From JABMRP01 sp964444795 (lineage in GTDB: Bacteria > Planctomycetota > Planctomycetia > Pirellulales > Thermoguttaceae): DNA of 52,474 nucleotides. The translations under genes and the position numbers were made by a program. The first letter of the stretch is position 1. The number at the start of each line of letters is the position of its first letter. Where the stretch lies: contig CAYUIQ010000024.1 of assembly GCA_964444795.1 (NCBI GenBank), forward strand, positions 1 through 52,474, given 5' to 3'. The notes beneath the pieces were generated by a model. That model saw nothing but the letters and a program-made list of their open reading frames with translations. It was not told where the DNA came from and searched no databases. This document shows positions 52,462-52,474 of the stretch, piece after piece.

Positions 52462-52474
52462 CTGTCGAGAAACA

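Overview
The window is high-GC DNA from a bacterium that looks like a planctomycete, probably of the Pirellulales group. This assignment is inferred from gene content: a twin-arginine Gfo/Idh/MocA oxidoreductase, a DUF1080 protein, many large secreted proteins of unknown function, an unusual EF-Tu/EF-G pair, and GC-rich palindromic repeats between genes. No rRNA gene is present to confirm it.

Positions 684-36155 (minus strand) hold the main transcription-translation cluster in one orientation. In the direction of transcription it reads tRNA-Thr(UGU), tRNA-Tyr, tRNA-Gly, tRNA-Thr(GGU), tuf, tRNA-Trp, secE, nusG, rplK-rplA-rplJ-rplL, rpoB-rpoC, rpsL-rpsG-fusA, rpsJ-rplC-rplD-rplW-rplB-rpsS-rplV-rpsC-rplP-rpmC-rpsQ, rplN-rplX-rplE-rpsN-rpsH-rplF-rplR-rpsE-rplO-secY-adk-map, and rpmJ-rpsM-rpsK-rpsD-rpoA-rplQ. 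This is the classic rif-str-S10-spc-alpha order joined in one run. rpmD (L30) is absent from its usual place, and infA lies outside the cluster at 43529. Sigma-70-like promoters can be read before the tRNA array, rpsL, rpsJ and rpmJ. Hairpins close the fusA and rplQ ends. A small zincin-like metalloprotein gene (31-645) follows the cluster.

Upstream of the tRNA array (36506-38185, minus) is a sigma-70-family factor of 559 residues. Its N-terminal half carries at least three helix-turn-helix-like segments, its region 2.4 is altered, and region 3 is nearly missing. This is the most unusual gene here.

The right part (38906-52474) is ordinary planctomycete accessory and metabolic DNA. It holds a secreted protein of unknown function, a DUF1080 lipid/sugar-type secreted protein, an APC-family permease, infA, two paralogous secreted proteins in tandem, an E. 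coli-type diaminopimelate decarboxylase (lysA), a mini-protein joining an L7/L12-like C-terminal domain to a membrane anchor, a probable outer-membrane barrel protein, and the Tat-exported oxidoreductase.

The strongest leads are departures from near-universal sequence in core machinery. They include EF-Tu switch I and the G5 loop, the L3 methylation site, an enlarged L17, N- or C-terminal tails on NusG and RpoC, and a 62-nt overlap of rpsC with rplP. Short tandem duplications (15-19 nt units) and long perfect palindromes recur in linkers and intergenic DNA. I found no CRISPR array, prophage or insertion sequence, and no obvious new multi-gene defence or biosynthetic system.
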